Shown: in pieces, positions 29,493 through 39,104 of the stretch
Layout: each line of letters starts with the position of its first letter
How positions within the stretch are numbered: position 1 is the first letter of the stretch
Source of the DNA: Splendidivirga corallicola
GTDB taxonomy: Bacteria; Bacteroidota; Bacteroidia; Cytophagales; Cyclobacteriaceae
Length of the DNA stretch: 64,000 nucleotides
Assembly: GCA_030442035.1 (NCBI GenBank)
Contig: JAUJEA010000002.1
Location: 372,001 to 436,000 of the forward strand
Direction of reading: 5' to 3'
Position numbers and translations under genes: made by a program
Notes under the pieces: generated by a model
Told to the model about the DNA's origin: nothing
What the model saw: only the letters and a program-made list of their open reading frames with translations
Databases searched by the model: none

Positions 29493-32081
29493 TTATTCAT
29501 TCCTTAAACATTTAGTAGGATTCACATTGGCGGCCCTAAGAGTTTGAACGCCAACTGTAAGCCAGGCAACAAGGAGCGCAGCAATACCTGCCCCTATAAA
29601 AAACCACCATTCCAATTCTATGCGGTAGGCAAAACCTTCCAACCATTTTCCTGCAATTAGATAACTTACAGGCAAAGCTATCATTATGGCTGCAATTACC
29701 ATTCTGGTAAAATCCACTGTGAGCATCCTGACAATTCCAAAGACGCTTGAACCCAATATTTTTCGGATACCTATCTCCTTAACTCTTCTTTCAGCGGTGA
29801 AAGCAGCTAATCCAAATAATCCCAGGCAAGAAATCAAAATGGTGATGCCAGCAAAGTAACGTGATAGAATAGCCATTCTCTTCTCAGACTCATATAGCCT
29901 TTGATTATCGGCATCCATAAACTTAAAATCAAAGACAAGCCCAGGATTATGTGTTTCATAAACCTCTTGAATTTTTCGAATAACTGTATTTTCTATTCCC
30001 TTCTGCAGTTTCACCGAAATCTTCGGGGCAAACTTCATTGGGGCCAAAAGGATGGCACATGGTTTGATCTCTTCGTAAAGGGATTCAAAATGAAAGTTTT
30101 TGACAACACCCACAATTTGTCTTTCCCCATTGCCGGTTTTTATTATTTCCCCTATCGGATCTTTTATTCCCATACGCTTAATGGCCTCCTCATTAAAGAT
30201 AATTTGATTGTGAGACCCAAATAAAGGCTGCCCCTCTACCATCTCCATGCCAAGGGTTTCAATAAGGTTATAGCTGCACCAAAGCGTTGAGAAAAATATT
30301 TTCTCATTGGAGTCCTTTCCCACCCAGGACAAACCGTCAGTTCCTCCTAGTTGATTACCCACTGTTAAATTGCCTCCTCCAACGTTCAAAACACCAGGGA
30401 TGGTTTCAAGTTCTGATAAGAAAGCTTCGCTCATCCCCTCTATGGAAAAATAAATTACCTGGTCTCTGTCATAACCCATGGTATTTGACTGGATAAATCC
30501 TATTTGTTTGTATATGACCAGTACAGATGCTATTAATATAATAGAAATGGTAAATTGAAAGATAATCAACCCTCTCCTTAACCAAAATTCTCCTTTGGAA
30601 GTATTGACAACACCTTTTAACACCTGTGCTGATTTGAAACCAGAAAGATAAAGGGCAGGATAACTTCCGGCAATAAGCCCGGTTGCTATGGTGATAATAA
30701 ATAAGAATAAAACCGTTTCCCGATCAAAGTTTATAATCAATTGTTTTCCAGTGATTTCGTTGAATTGCGGAAGAAAAAGTGATATAAAAACTGTTGCCAT
30801 AACCAAAGCGAGAAAAGCTATCGATATGGATTCTTGCAAAAACTGATATATCAATACGCTGCGTTTAACACCCATGGATTTTTTGATGCCAATTTCCTTT
30901 AACCTTCTGGATGCTTTTGCTGTTGACAAATTCATGAAATTAATACAGGCAATCACAAGTGTGAAAATGGCAATGATCGTAAACAATTTCACATATTGAA
31001 TTCTACCGCCCACTACCAATCCATTGTCGTAGTGTCCATAGAGGTAGCGATCGGAATATTGTTGCAGGAATATAGTAGATCTCACGTTTGCGTCTTTGGA
31101 CTGTATGAAATCTTTGATTTTGTCATTCAACTGCATCATTAAATTACCTTCCTTTAAAAGGACAAAGGAGTGAGGGCTATGGTTGGCCCAACTGGAAAGA
31201 GGATAGAATTCTTTGAACAAATCATAACTTAATAGAAGGTCAAATTGTACTGTAGCATTAGAAGGCATGGGTTCAAAAATCCCGGAGATGATATATGAAC
31301 CAGTAATATCTTGTGCTTTCCAGTCAATAGTTTGACCAACAACATCTTCGGTCGAATTGAACAGTTTTAGAGCCAACTCCTCGGATATAACAACTTTGTT
31401 TTTTTCCGACAATACCTGTTCCTTATCTCCATACAGGAGTTGATAAGAGAATACCTGGAAAAAATCTTTCGATACGTATTGTCCGGTTGATTTAATCCGG
31501 GTATCGCTGATAGAAATAACTCCCTTACATGCATTAAAAGAACCGGGAACTACCGTTGTTGAATATTCAATTTCAGGTATTTCGTTAGCTAATGCTTCAG
31601 CCAAAAGTCCGGAAGTGGCCTCAATTGTCTCTATACCATCTGCACGCTCAACATTTTGCAGCACCTGAAAAAGTTGATTGTCCTTTTCCAAGAACTTGTC
31701 AACATTTAATTCATCATCTATCCATAGATAGATCAAACACACACATGCCAAACTGGAAGATAGCCCAATGAGATTAATTAAAAATGCCGCCTTATATCTT
31801 TTGAAATTTCTGAATGTGAGTAAAAAATTGTGTTTAAACATGATCCTGGGATTTGAGATTTTTAACTTTGATTTTTTAAGGGCAAAAGGCCGCAGGAATT
31901 TAATTCCGTGGAGAATGTATAACCTGTTCGCTTTGGCTATTCCATATTTGTCCACCCATAGCTGATAGTATTCCTCAAGATCACCCTCAATTTCTTCGAG
32001 CAAGTGAGGTTTACAAACTCGTCTGAGTAGTGTGTTGATCCATTTTGGAGGATGGGGCTTATTGTTACTCAAGTGGTGCAT
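29493..32081 (-). CDS. MacB/FtsX-type ABC transporter permease with prefix domain
   Basis: An 862-aa protein. An N-terminal cytoplasmic prefix (~1-75, PKWINTLLRRVCKPHLLEEIEGDLEEYYQLW ... FLRPFALKKS) is followed by two MacB periplasmic plus FtsX units (helices near 100-125, 355-480, then 505-530 and 740-860). The FtsX signatures RLKEIGIKKSMGVKR and RRVKEIGIRKILGSS are both present. No ATPase gene is adjacent. These prefix-domain permeases usually sit beside PadR regulators and are of unknown cargo, probably antimicrobial efflux or envelope stress. It is 17 bases downstream of a paralogous permease in the same operon. Confidence 0.9.
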   Translation of the reverse strand: MHHLSNNKPHPPKWINTLLRRVCKPHLLEEIEGDLEEYYQLWVDKYGIAKANRLYILHGIKFLRPFALKKSKLKISNPRIMFKHNFLLTFRNFKRYKAAFLINLIGLSSSLACVCLIYLWIDDELNVDKFLEKDNQLFQVLQNVERADGIETIEATSGLLAEALANEIPEIEYSTTVVPGSFNACKGVISISDTRIKSTGQYVSKDFFQVFSYQLLYGDKEQVLSEKNKVVISEELALKLFNSTEDVVGQTIDWKAQDITGSYIISGIFEPMPSNATVQFDLLLSYDLFKEFYPLSSWANHSPHSFVLLKEGNLMMQLNDKIKDFIQSKDANVRSTIFLQQYSDRYLYGHYDNGLVVGGRIQYVKLFTIIAIFTLVIACINFMNLSTAKASRRLKEIGIKKSMGVKRSVLIYQFLQESISIAFLALVMATVFISLFLPQFNEITGKQLIINFDRETVLFLFIITIATGLIAGSYPALYLSGFKSAQVLKGVVNTSKGEFWLRRGLIIFQFTISIILIASVLVIYKQIGFIQSNTMGYDRDQVIYFSIEGMSEAFLSELETIPGVLNVGGGNLTVGNQLGGTDGLSWVGKDSNEKIFFSTLWCSYNLIETLGMEMVEGQPLFGSHNQIIFNEEAIKRMGIKDPIGEIIKTGNGERQIVGVVKNFHFESLYEEIKPCAILLAPMKFAPKISVKLQKGIENTVIRKIQEVYETHNPGLVFDFKFMDADNQRLYESEKRMAILSRYFAGITILISCLGLFGLAAFTAERRVKEIGIRKILGSSVFGIVRMLTVDFTRMVIAAIMIALPVSYLIAGKWLEGFAYRIELEWWFFIGAGIAALLVAWLTVGVQTLRAANVNPTKCLRNE

Positions 32082-32098
32082 CTTTTAACTATTTGTAT

Positions 32099-34717
32099 TT
32101 ATTCATCCCTAAGCGTTTGCGCTGGATTGGAACGGGCCGCACTGAAGGTTTGCGAACCAATCATAATAAGTGCGATTACTAACACCCCAAGCAGACCTGC
32201 CAACAATTCTACTAAATGAATGGACTGGTGATAAGCAAAGTAGGTCAGGATGATCTTGTCAAAGAAAAAGTAGGTCACAGGGAGAGCTATTAATGCTGAT
32301 ACAAAGAGTAACGTGACGTAACTTTTGCTTAGCAAATAAACAAGGTTCCGTTCTCCGGCCCCAAGCACCTTTCGAATGCTGATTTCCTTCAATTTCGTCT
32401 CAGTAGTGAAAACCACCATACCAAACAGACCCAGGGAAGAAATACACACGGCAAGAAAAGCAATAAAGCCAATAACTTTAATGATCATTAAAAGCCAGCT
32501 AAAAGTATACGCAAGCTGATCGTCGTAGAATTGGGCATCCAACAAGTGGACATCATCTATTTGCTTCCATATATGTTCTATACTTGAGAGTGTGGCGGGC
32601 AAATCATTTGTGCTGATCTTTAAATTCAGGTATCTGCCAGGATTAGCTGAATTTAAAATAGCGACAGGTGTTATGGCGTGTTGTGGAGTTTGATAATGAA
32701 AATCCTTCAAAACTCCAATAATCGTTACTTTCTTCCCATTTAAGGTCACTATTTCACCAATGGCGTGATCGGGATCCAAACTTCCAATACCAAACTGCTT
32801 AATTAATTGCTCATTTACAATAACTTCATCTTGCTGTGTATGTTCTGACTTGTGTGTAAAGTTTTTCCCTGCCAGGAACTTATGACCGTGCATGGGCAGG
32901 TAATGTTCGTCTACAACATTTTTCCATACACTGGATGAGTCGTTGGGATCTCTATATTTCAACTGGGCACTGTTCCCCACTCCAAGACTTGAGATAAGCT
33001 GGGATTGTGAAATCTTGCTAACAGCCGGCAGTGCCGACAGCTCTTTTATCAAAAGCTCAGCTTTATTTCCCTGTAACTTAATGTTAAGGATGTTTTCTGT
33101 AGAAAAACCCAGATCGAAGCTTACAAAATTTTTGTATTGAGCATAGACGATAACAGTTGACGTAATAAAGATCAGAGAAAAAGTATACTGAATAACAATC
33201 AACGACTTTCGCATGTTGATGCGCTGAAACAACCGAAGGGAAGAAACCCCTTTCAACACTTGAAGGGCTTTGATCCTGGAAAAGAACAGGGCTGGAAATA
33301 TACCTGCCATTAGCCCTATAAGGACAGCCAGGGTTACAAAGTAAATGATCAGAGTACCAGAAAGCTCCAGGGAAACAAGGTGTGCAATAAATGGATGAAT
33401 AGAAACAAATTGCTCCCTCAGTGTAAGAAACAATAGAAAAGAAAAAACAAATGCAAACAATGAAATGAGTACGGATTCTGCAACAAACTGGCCAATGACC
33501 TGACGCCTTTGAGCGCCAATAACCTTGCGAATACCAACCTCACGTGACCGCCTCATTGAGCGGGCAATAGAAAGATTGGTATAATTAAAACACGCCGAAA
33601 GAATAACTATCACAGTCAACCCTATTAGAACCCATATGGCCACAATAGAAATTCTCGGTCCTATTTCATTTACCAGGCTATGACCAACGAATATTTGATG
33701 CAGCGGTTGAATGGACAAGTTAATTTCCTGATTTTCAATTGCAGCATTTTCCACCTCAGACAATCGGTCGAGATTGGCTTGCAAGGTTTGAAGGGTCATG
33801 TTTTCAGAAAGAAGCAGGTAAGTATAATTGTTATAAAAGCTTTTCCAACCAAAAAAATCGTGATCAGATTCAGACCCTTGGAGTTCGAAAGTAGAAAAAG
33901 ATACTAGGGCTTCAAACTGGAGGTGAGAGAATTTGGGGGTATCTTTCATTATCCCTGTTACCATGTAATCGAGCGTATCAAACCGAACTGTTTCTCCCAA
34001 CACATCAGTTTCACCAAATAACCTTTCAGCGCCCTTTTCTGTTAAAACCAAAGAATAAGGCTCTTTTAATGCGGTAGCCGGGTCACCTTGTAACAACGGA
34101 AAAGTAAATACTTTAAGAAAGGAGTGATCTGCCCAAAGGCCCTGCAATGGTACTTTCTTTTCGCCAATTTGAGCGTCTCCTCCAAAATTTCGGCGTATTA
34201 TAGTCAAATCGTCTATTCCCGAAATTGATTCCCGGATTTTATATCCTGCTTTGGCAGAAGAAGAAGCAAGAGTCATTATGGGACCGTTATCCGGGTGGTT
34301 TATGGTATTAACCCGGTATATTCTGTCTTTGTTTTCATGGAAATTGTCGTAAGAGCGTAAATCCCAAACAAAAGCTATCATCATTAAGCCCACAGACATA
34401 CTGACAGCAAGACCCATTACATTGATAGTTGTAAACAATCTGTTTCGGGCCATGCTACGATAGGCCGTTTTTAAGTAGTTTCTAAACATAGCGAAATGAT
34501 TTGTAGTTTTTGACCTTGATTTTTTGAGTGCAAATGGGCGTAAGAACTTAAGCGTATGGATCACATAAAGGCGGTTTGCCTTCGCTGTTCCATACCTTTC
34601 CACCCATAGGTAGTAATATTCCAATAGATCTCCTTCTATTTCTTCAAGAAGTTCAGGCTTGCAAACTCGTTCCAGAAGCGGGTTTATCCATTTTGGAGGA
34701 TGGGGTACTTCTTTCAT
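32099..34717 (-). CDS. MacB/FtsX-type ABC transporter permease with prefix domain (paralog)
   Basis: An 872-aa paralog of the downstream gene, with the same prefix (HPPKWINPLLERVCKPELLEEIEGDLLEYY) and two FtsX halves (RRSREVGIRKVIGAQRR; TKLKEISIRKVLGAGER). ATG 34717 overlaps the PadR stop in an ATGA junction, so I choose it over the upstream start at 34750. Operon order PadR-permease-permease implies control by PadR. Confidence 0.9.
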   Translation of the reverse strand: MKEVPHPPKWINPLLERVCKPELLEEIEGDLLEYYYLWVERYGTAKANRLYVIHTLKFLRPFALKKSRSKTTNHFAMFRNYLKTAYRSMARNRLFTTINVMGLAVSMSVGLMMIAFVWDLRSYDNFHENKDRIYRVNTINHPDNGPIMTLASSSAKAGYKIRESISGIDDLTIIRRNFGGDAQIGEKKVPLQGLWADHSFLKVFTFPLLQGDPATALKEPYSLVLTEKGAERLFGETDVLGETVRFDTLDYMVTGIMKDTPKFSHLQFEALVSFSTFELQGSESDHDFFGWKSFYNNYTYLLLSENMTLQTLQANLDRLSEVENAAIENQEINLSIQPLHQIFVGHSLVNEIGPRISIVAIWVLIGLTVIVILSACFNYTNLSIARSMRRSREVGIRKVIGAQRRQVIGQFVAESVLISLFAFVFSFLLFLTLREQFVSIHPFIAHLVSLELSGTLIIYFVTLAVLIGLMAGIFPALFFSRIKALQVLKGVSSLRLFQRINMRKSLIVIQYTFSLIFITSTVIVYAQYKNFVSFDLGFSTENILNIKLQGNKAELLIKELSALPAVSKISQSQLISSLGVGNSAQLKYRDPNDSSSVWKNVVDEHYLPMHGHKFLAGKNFTHKSEHTQQDEVIVNEQLIKQFGIGSLDPDHAIGEIVTLNGKKVTIIGVLKDFHYQTPQHAITPVAILNSANPGRYLNLKISTNDLPATLSSIEHIWKQIDDVHLLDAQFYDDQLAYTFSWLLMIIKVIGFIAFLAVCISSLGLFGMVVFTTETKLKEISIRKVLGAGERNLVYLLSKSYVTLLFVSALIALPVTYFFFDKIILTYFAYHQSIHLVELLAGLLGVLVIALIMIGSQTFSAARSNPAQTLRDE

Positions 34718-35043
34718 GTTGTCAGGGCATTTGATGGAACCTGACTCCATAGCAGGTTTCTTGCATCCTGAATTTCATTAAGCACACGGCATCCGGCTGT
34801 AGTCACTTTGAAGTAGCGTTTTCTTCTTCCCCCGCGTTCGGCGGTTGCGCCTCCCATGCTGGAGCTGACGTATCCTTTTTTTGAGAGGCGGTGCAAAGTG
34901 GCATGTATTGCGCTGATACTTAGTTTCCGATTGAGCTGTTGCTCCATATGTAGCCCGATGGCTACTCCATAGGCTTCTTCCTGTAGTATGGCAACTGTAA
35001 GTAGAATAACCTCTTCCAGCTCTCCGATATAGGTTTTTCTCAT
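34714..35043 (-). CDS. PadR family transcriptional regulator
   Basis: A 109-aa winged-helix protein (YIGELEEVILLTVAILQEEAYGVAIGLHMEQQ ... SISAIHATLHRLSKKGYVSS ... ERGGRRKRYFKVTTAG) with the complete PadR DNA-binding domain. It is the first gene of the permease operon. PadR proteins repress their own operon until a small toxic ligand binds. A long inverted repeat sits right before the start codon. Confidence 0.93.
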   Translation of the reverse strand: MRKTYIGELEEVILLTVAILQEEAYGVAIGLHMEQQLNRKLSISAIHATLHRLSKKGYVSSSMGGATAERGGRRKRYFKVTTAGCRVLNEIQDARNLLWSQVPSNALTT

Positions 35044-35045
35044 AT

Positions 35046-35083
35046 CAAACTATTTATTCAAATTATGTAGAACAAATAGTTTG
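35046..35083 (-). promoter_or_regulatory. Inverted repeat upstream of padR (candidate autoregulatory operator)
   Basis: CAAACTATTT (35046-35055) and AAATAGTTTG (35074-35083) are exact 10-base inverted arms 18 bases apart, starting 3 bases before the PadR start codon. A further GCAAATAGTTG occurs at about 35151. Position and symmetry fit a PadR dimer site. Confidence 0.55.
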
Positions 35084-35983
35084 CCAATTAATTATCCCCC
35101 CTGCTTTTGCTGTATAAGGCACTTTGGTAAACGTTATTGTTCGGATATGGGCAAATAGTTGTTCAACACTGAACATAGTATCTAATTATCCAGGATACTA
35201 TATGTGCTGAATGTCCAGGTGGAGATGAGAATGCTATGCTGACTGTGCATCCAACCGAGTTTCATAACACATTCGCTAGATAACTTTAAACCTATCCACT
35301 CGCCACTTCATTCTTTTAACATCTTTTGATATCTTCAAAAAAATCAACATGACAATTAATGTTATAACATTTGGCTTCCATGAATAATCCTCTGGCAGTC
35401 AATCAAGAGAGCCAGGTAGCTTGGTTTGTCCATCAATATAGGAATAACCGCCTCACAACCAAAAAGAATATTTGGTGCTACCGTAGCTAAAAAATCAATC
35501 TTTGTCCAAAATAAAATAGCATTATTTCTAATAAAAAGGAAATCTGGCAATTTGGGTGTCGATGTTTCGCTCCTTTTTACCAAATCAACAATAACTCCGT
35601 TTAATTTGTTTAAATTGTGCAATGGGTATACTCTCAAATAACAAACATCAGGACAATCGCCTTTCATCATAATCGCCTTGTCAAACTTTCCTCAATGGCT
35701 CCTTCAAAATCATGGGCCATATCCATCAATTATACCTCTATAAACTAGCTTAGAAAAATTAGAAGATTTGGCAAATTGAACATTACACTTCCGAAGGGCA
35801 AATTTCTATTCCATATCAATCACTTTACCCTCTACCTCGCTGGTTCAGACATAAAACATAGTTATTCCGAAACTGATAAAGGAAAAAATAGACCTTAAAT
35901 GCAAATAGCATCTACAATCACAAATAATTCAAAAAACTAGTGATATTTTTTGTCTATTGTTATTCATTACTCAAAAACCTGAA
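35084..35983. other. Long intergenic region at the chromosome/element border
   Basis: About 900 bases with no recognisable gene. Small dyads are present: GTTCA/TGAAC at 35161-35174 and ATAGTATC/GATACTAT at 35175-35201. A 102-codon minus-strand frame (35362-35670, starting MMKGDCPDVCYLRVY) is the only sizeable one. It has no recognisable domain and could be a small gene or chance; confidence that it is real is low. Confidence 0.35.
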
Positions 35984-36042
35984 CCATAAAAAAAGACTCA
36001 GATATTGTACCTGAGTCTTAAGTAGTGACTGGCCTGGGGCTT
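35984..36042 (-). repeat. Decayed copy of the tRNA-Lys 3' end and its terminator
   Basis: Nearly the same ~58 bases as 36107-36165: a T-tract hairpin (GACTCAG/CTGAGTC arms) plus TGACTGGCCTGGGGCT, the complement of the tRNA acceptor 3' strand and part of the T arm. Here the CCA end is mutated to CTA and homology stops inside the T arm. It is outside the integrated element and looks like a scar of an earlier insertion or duplication at the same site. Confidence 0.7.
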
Positions 36043-36111
36043 CCCGATATCTAACACAACCCACTCCATCGGGATAAACTTCTCGCCCATCATTGCTTAA
36101 AATCCAACCAT

Positions 36112-36143
36112 AAAAAAAGACTCAGATATAGTACCTGAGTCTT
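36112..36143 (-). terminator. Terminator of the tRNA-Lys transcript (minus strand)
   Basis: Read on the minus strand, GACTCAG and CTGAGTC pair and are followed by T7, right after the CCA end of the tRNA fragment. It belongs to the original tRNA gene. Confidence 0.75.
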
Positions 36144-36146
36144 TAG

Positions 36147-36191
36147 TGGTGACTGGCCTGGGGCTCGAACCCAGGACCCACGCCTTAAAAG
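36147..36191 (-). other. attL: 3' fragment of tRNA-Lys(TTT), element left boundary
   Basis: Minus strand from CCTTTTAAGGCGT through an intact T arm (CTGGG TTCGAGC CCCAG), acceptor strand GCCAGTC, A discriminator and CCA. The anticodon loop CTTTTAA and 3' stem GGCGT are present, but the 5' partner strand of the stem (ACGCC expected) and everything 5' of it are missing. The bases to the right (TCTCC side) belong to the element. This is the usual product of integration by a tyrosine recombinase in the anticodon loop. The intact tRNA should lie at the far end, beyond 64000. Confidence 0.82.
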
Positions 36192-36320
36192 GGAGAGTTT
36201 AAAACGACCCTAAAATGATGCAAAACACCCTTAAATGCACTAAAAAAGTCGTTTTTTAGCATTTTTAAGGCCTTTTTAAATTCCTTTAGAATCCTTCCGA
36301 TTCACTCTTTTCCATTAAGT

Positions 36321-36351
36321 TTTCTGCAAAATTTCTGCAACTTTGCAGAAA
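36321..36351 (+). repeat. Three TTTCTGCAA motifs before the integrase gene
   Basis: TTTCTGCAAA (36321-36330), TTTCTGCAA (36332-36340) and, inverted, TTGCAGAAA (36343-36351), 41 bases upstream of the integrase ATG. A further inverted pair AAAACGAC (36201-36208)/GTCGTTTT (36248-36255) lies nearer the att site. Candidates for recombinase arm-binding or promoter-control sites; inference only. Confidence 0.5.
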
Positions 36352-36391
36352 AGTCTTACGATAAAGCATATAAAATAATTGTAAAAAAGTT

Positions 36392-38122
36392 ATGAGTGAA
36401 AGTAATTCGCATACTAAGGTCACCATTTATTTCGACACACGAAGCTACTCGAAAAAAAATGGTGGCCACCCTATTAAATTGAGGTTATATCATCAACAAA
36501 AGGAAAGACCTATTAAGCTCGGTTATTATTGTGAGGCAAAGAATTGGATATTTGGCAATCTGGAAAACAAGGAATATGTCGAAAGCATTGAAAAGAAGAA
36601 TATTACTTACATTTCAAAGAAACACCCCAACGCCAGAAGGCTAAACCTTCAAATTGATAGGAAACTTGTTTCAGCAAGAGATTTCCTATTAAACAATGAA
36701 AAGAACCTAAAGAATTACAATCCAGATAGTTTAAAACAAGCTGTGCAACACGTTGTTGATAATCTGGACGATGAGGCCAATCTAAGTGAATTGCTGATGT
36801 CCAGCATAACCTTGGTACAAGCCTTTGAGAAGAAGATAGGCGAAGCTAATGCTGAAGAAACCTGGGGTAAAAAGGGCACATATTCTGATAGCCTCAAACA
36901 ATACAAAAAATACCTTCGCTACTTAGGGAAGGAGGATATAGAACTAATTCAAATAGATACAACTTGGCTAGATAAATTCCATAGCTGGTATAAGGTACAA
37001 CCAAATCCGAAGGGCGGTAAAGTAAAGCCAAATACAATAAATAAAAGGATGAATCAGCTAAGGCATCTAATGAAAAGAGCAGCAGCCGATAAGAATGAAA
37101 AACTAACCTTCAACGACAATCCATTCAACACTTACCAGCTACCAAAAAACAAATCCAATAAAAGGGCAATTGAACTGGATAAACTTGACCGGTCTGTTTT
37201 AGAAGAAAAATTTGATATGAATGAAGTCGCAAATGTTATGGACTTGTTCAGACAAATCCGGCTTCAGACAGGTTCCAAGAAATGGCACGCCAGGAATTAC
37301 CTGCTTTTCATGTGGAATTGCAGGGGTATGGATTTGGTTGACCTAACCTTTCTAGTGAGATCTAATATTAGAAATGGACTATGTGAGTATTATCGAAGAA
37401 AAGTAAAAGGTGAGGTTTTCATCACAATTGATCTTAATGAGGAAGCGATGGAGATTTTGGAAGTATACGATTATCAGAAGAAGAGTCCGAATGAGCTAAT
37501 ATTTCCATTCATGGCAGATCACTACAATCCGGAAGAAGGAGTAACAGAAGATGTATACAATAAATATCGAAATCGGATTAGATATTTCAATGAACATATA
37601 ACTAAGCTGGCAGAAGAGCTTGGTATTGATGGTAGGTTCACCTCGAAGATGATTCGTCACACATGGGCACAAACAGGTTTTAATGCAGTAGAAAGTCGAG
37701 ATGTAGTTGGAGAAGGTTTAGGTCATGAGAATGACAGCACCACAAGGATATATGCCAGAGAGCTGGACAGAAGAAAAATAAAGGCAGCTAATACCGAAAT
37801 AACAAAGCGTAAATCCCTTATTAACAGTGTTGATTACAAACTTCAAATTGATCTATTCCAGTATTTTCACAGAGGTACGGCCTGGGGTGTAGAACCCAAT
37901 GAATTCCGAAACAGAGTTGTGAAGAAAATTCATTCCTATGGAAGTCAAGTAATGAAGATTCTTGCTAAAAAGCAGTTGAAATCTGAATGGAATACCAAGA
38001 TCAAAGAACTAAGTAGTTTGGAATTTCAAAGCTATGATGAGGTGAATGACTGGCTCCAGAGCAACCTAAAAGAGTTTTGTGAAAGTCACGACATAAACCT
38101 CATAACAACAAAATATATCTAA
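36392..38122 (+). CDS. Tyrosine recombinase/integrase of the element
   Basis: A 576-aa protein. An N-terminal arm-binding domain (~1-110, VTIYFDTRSYSKKNGGHPIKLRLYHQQKERPIKLGYY) precedes a SAM-like core-binding domain (~125-250). The catalytic domain (~285-470) has Arg in WNCRGMDLVDLTF, Lys in RRKVKGE, Arg in SKMIRHTWA, His in GEGLGHEND and the nucleophile in TRIYARE. The first His of the usual HxxR is replaced by Lys. A C-terminal extension of ~100 residues (from KSLINSVDYKLQIDLFQYF) is not part of the standard fold. It should catalyse insertion into and excision from the tRNA-Lys site. Confidence 0.92.
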   Translation: MSESNSHTKVTIYFDTRSYSKKNGGHPIKLRLYHQQKERPIKLGYYCEAKNWIFGNLENKEYVESIEKKNITYISKKHPNARRLNLQIDRKLVSARDFLLNNEKNLKNYNPDSLKQAVQHVVDNLDDEANLSELLMSSITLVQAFEKKIGEANAEETWGKKGTYSDSLKQYKKYLRYLGKEDIELIQIDTTWLDKFHSWYKVQPNPKGGKVKPNTINKRMNQLRHLMKRAAADKNEKLTFNDNPFNTYQLPKNKSNKRAIELDKLDRSVLEEKFDMNEVANVMDLFRQIRLQTGSKKWHARNYLLFMWNCRGMDLVDLTFLVRSNIRNGLCEYYRRKVKGEVFITIDLNEEAMEILEVYDYQKKSPNELIFPFMADHYNPEEGVTEDVYNKYRNRIRYFNEHITKLAEELGIDGRFTSKMIRHTWAQTGFNAVESRDVVGEGLGHENDSTTRIYARELDRRKIKAANTEITKRKSLINSVDYKLQIDLFQYFHRGTAWGVEPNEFRNRVVKKIHSYGSQVMKILAKKQLKSEWNTKIKELSSLEFQSYDEVNDWLQSNLKEFCESHDINLITTKYI

Positions 38123-38151
38123 TTTAAAATTCTCTCTCAAAAATCATGTAC

Positions 38152-38757
38152 ATGAAAAAGACGTATCAATTCGTTGGGGCACTTGCTTTGGTTATTCTGC
38201 TTGTCCCACAAGTCAAACATACCGTTTACATTTTTCAAAACAATAGCCAGCACGAAGATGTGTGGTTCGCATGGTGCTATGCCATAGGGATCGACTTAGC
38301 CATTTTGATTTTCACCCTGAAAGGCTGGACATGGACGGCAGTGGGTTATCTTTTGGCCACACTTGGAACCAACATCGTATACCAGTTCTTTCCGGTAGGT
38401 ATGGAAGCAAAAATCCTCTTGAGTGTGCTTTTATCTGTAACAATCTTCATTTTTAGCCACCTGTACAAAAAGGAACAGGAACAAGTCGAGAAATCAACCC
38501 AGAAAAACGACATTCTGGATAAGGTCAATGAGTTAGGCATCTCGATTCAGGTAAACCCATATAAGTGTCCATCCTGTGGTAAAGGGTATCAGACATCTAA
38601 AGAGTTAAATGGACACATTAGCGGACACAAAGCAAGCAAGAAGCTCAATGACTGGACTCCAGACCAATACGGAGATTGGGAAAAAGAGAATGAACTTAGG
38701 GCGAAGTTTACATTGGAGAATATCGAAAGGATTGAAAAGATATTAAGAGCAGCGTAG
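38152..38757 (+). CDS. Four-helix (SpdB/DUF2637-like) membrane protein with C-terminal C2H2 zinc finger
   Basis: A 201-aa protein (ATG 38152; another ATG at 38146). Four hydrophobic helices span ~5-105: VGALALVILLVPQV, WFAWCYAIGIDLAILIFT, AVGYLLATLGTNIVYQF and ILLSVLLSVTIFIFSHLY. A charged linker leads to a classical finger, CPSCGKGYQTSKELNGHISGH (C-x2-C-x12-H-x3-H, ~140-160), then a helical tail with DQYGDWEKEN. The helix pattern (conserved Asp in helix 2, W-x-A, N in helix 3, S-H in helix 4) resembles DUF2637/SpdB plasmid-spread proteins; this is inference. A paralog lies at 44658. The finger faces the cytoplasm if both termini are inside. Confidence 0.8.
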   Translation: MKKTYQFVGALALVILLVPQVKHTVYIFQNNSQHEDVWFAWCYAIGIDLAILIFTLKGWTWTAVGYLLATLGTNIVYQFFPVGMEAKILLSVLLSVTIFIFSHLYKKEQEQVEKSTQKNDILDKVNELGISIQVNPYKCPSCGKGYQTSKELNGHISGHKASKKLNDWTPDQYGDWEKENELRAKFTLENIERIEKILRAA

Positions 38758-38934
38758 ACCAGAACTCCCAGGTAAGGTAGTAACAGTCGAGCTATACCAT
38801 ATGACTGTCACTCAGTTGAAATATTAATCCAACCAATCAAGGAAGGTCATGCAATGCTGGAAACACTAGCTTTAGAATTGAAATATCTGTTGAAAGAATA
38901 TACTCAGAATGAGTAAATAGATCATTGAATTCGT

Positions 38935-38960
38935 AAAAAAGGCGCTTATGTGCCTTTTTT
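38935..38960 (+). terminator. Rho-independent terminator
   Basis: AAAAAAGGC (38935-38943) and GCCTTTTTT (38952-38960) pair around an 8-base loop with a T8 tail. It ends the integrase/zinc-finger transcript 178 bases after its stop. Between lies a possible 20-codon remnant (38854 onward, MLETLALELKYLL...) that I do not count as a gene. Confidence 0.75.
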
Positions 38961-39104
38961 TTATGCCATAAAATTCCAAAATTTGAAAGCCCCTCGTATG
39001 GTTTTTAGGGAGGAAACAAACTAATGCGGTTAGTACATGATCGTAGAGAAGACCTGTAGCGAGGGGTTGTTTAATAAAAGAAAAATCTTATTTGCAAGAA
39101 ACTG

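Noticed and set aside
35362-35670. 102-codon minus-strand frame in the border region
   Set aside because: No domain, no operon context, and a comparable frame exists on the other strand; kept only as a note in the intergenic entry.
38854-38916. 20-codon frame MLETLALELKYLL...
   Set aside because: Coding-like but lacks a convincing start and is cut by upstream stops; at most a remnant.
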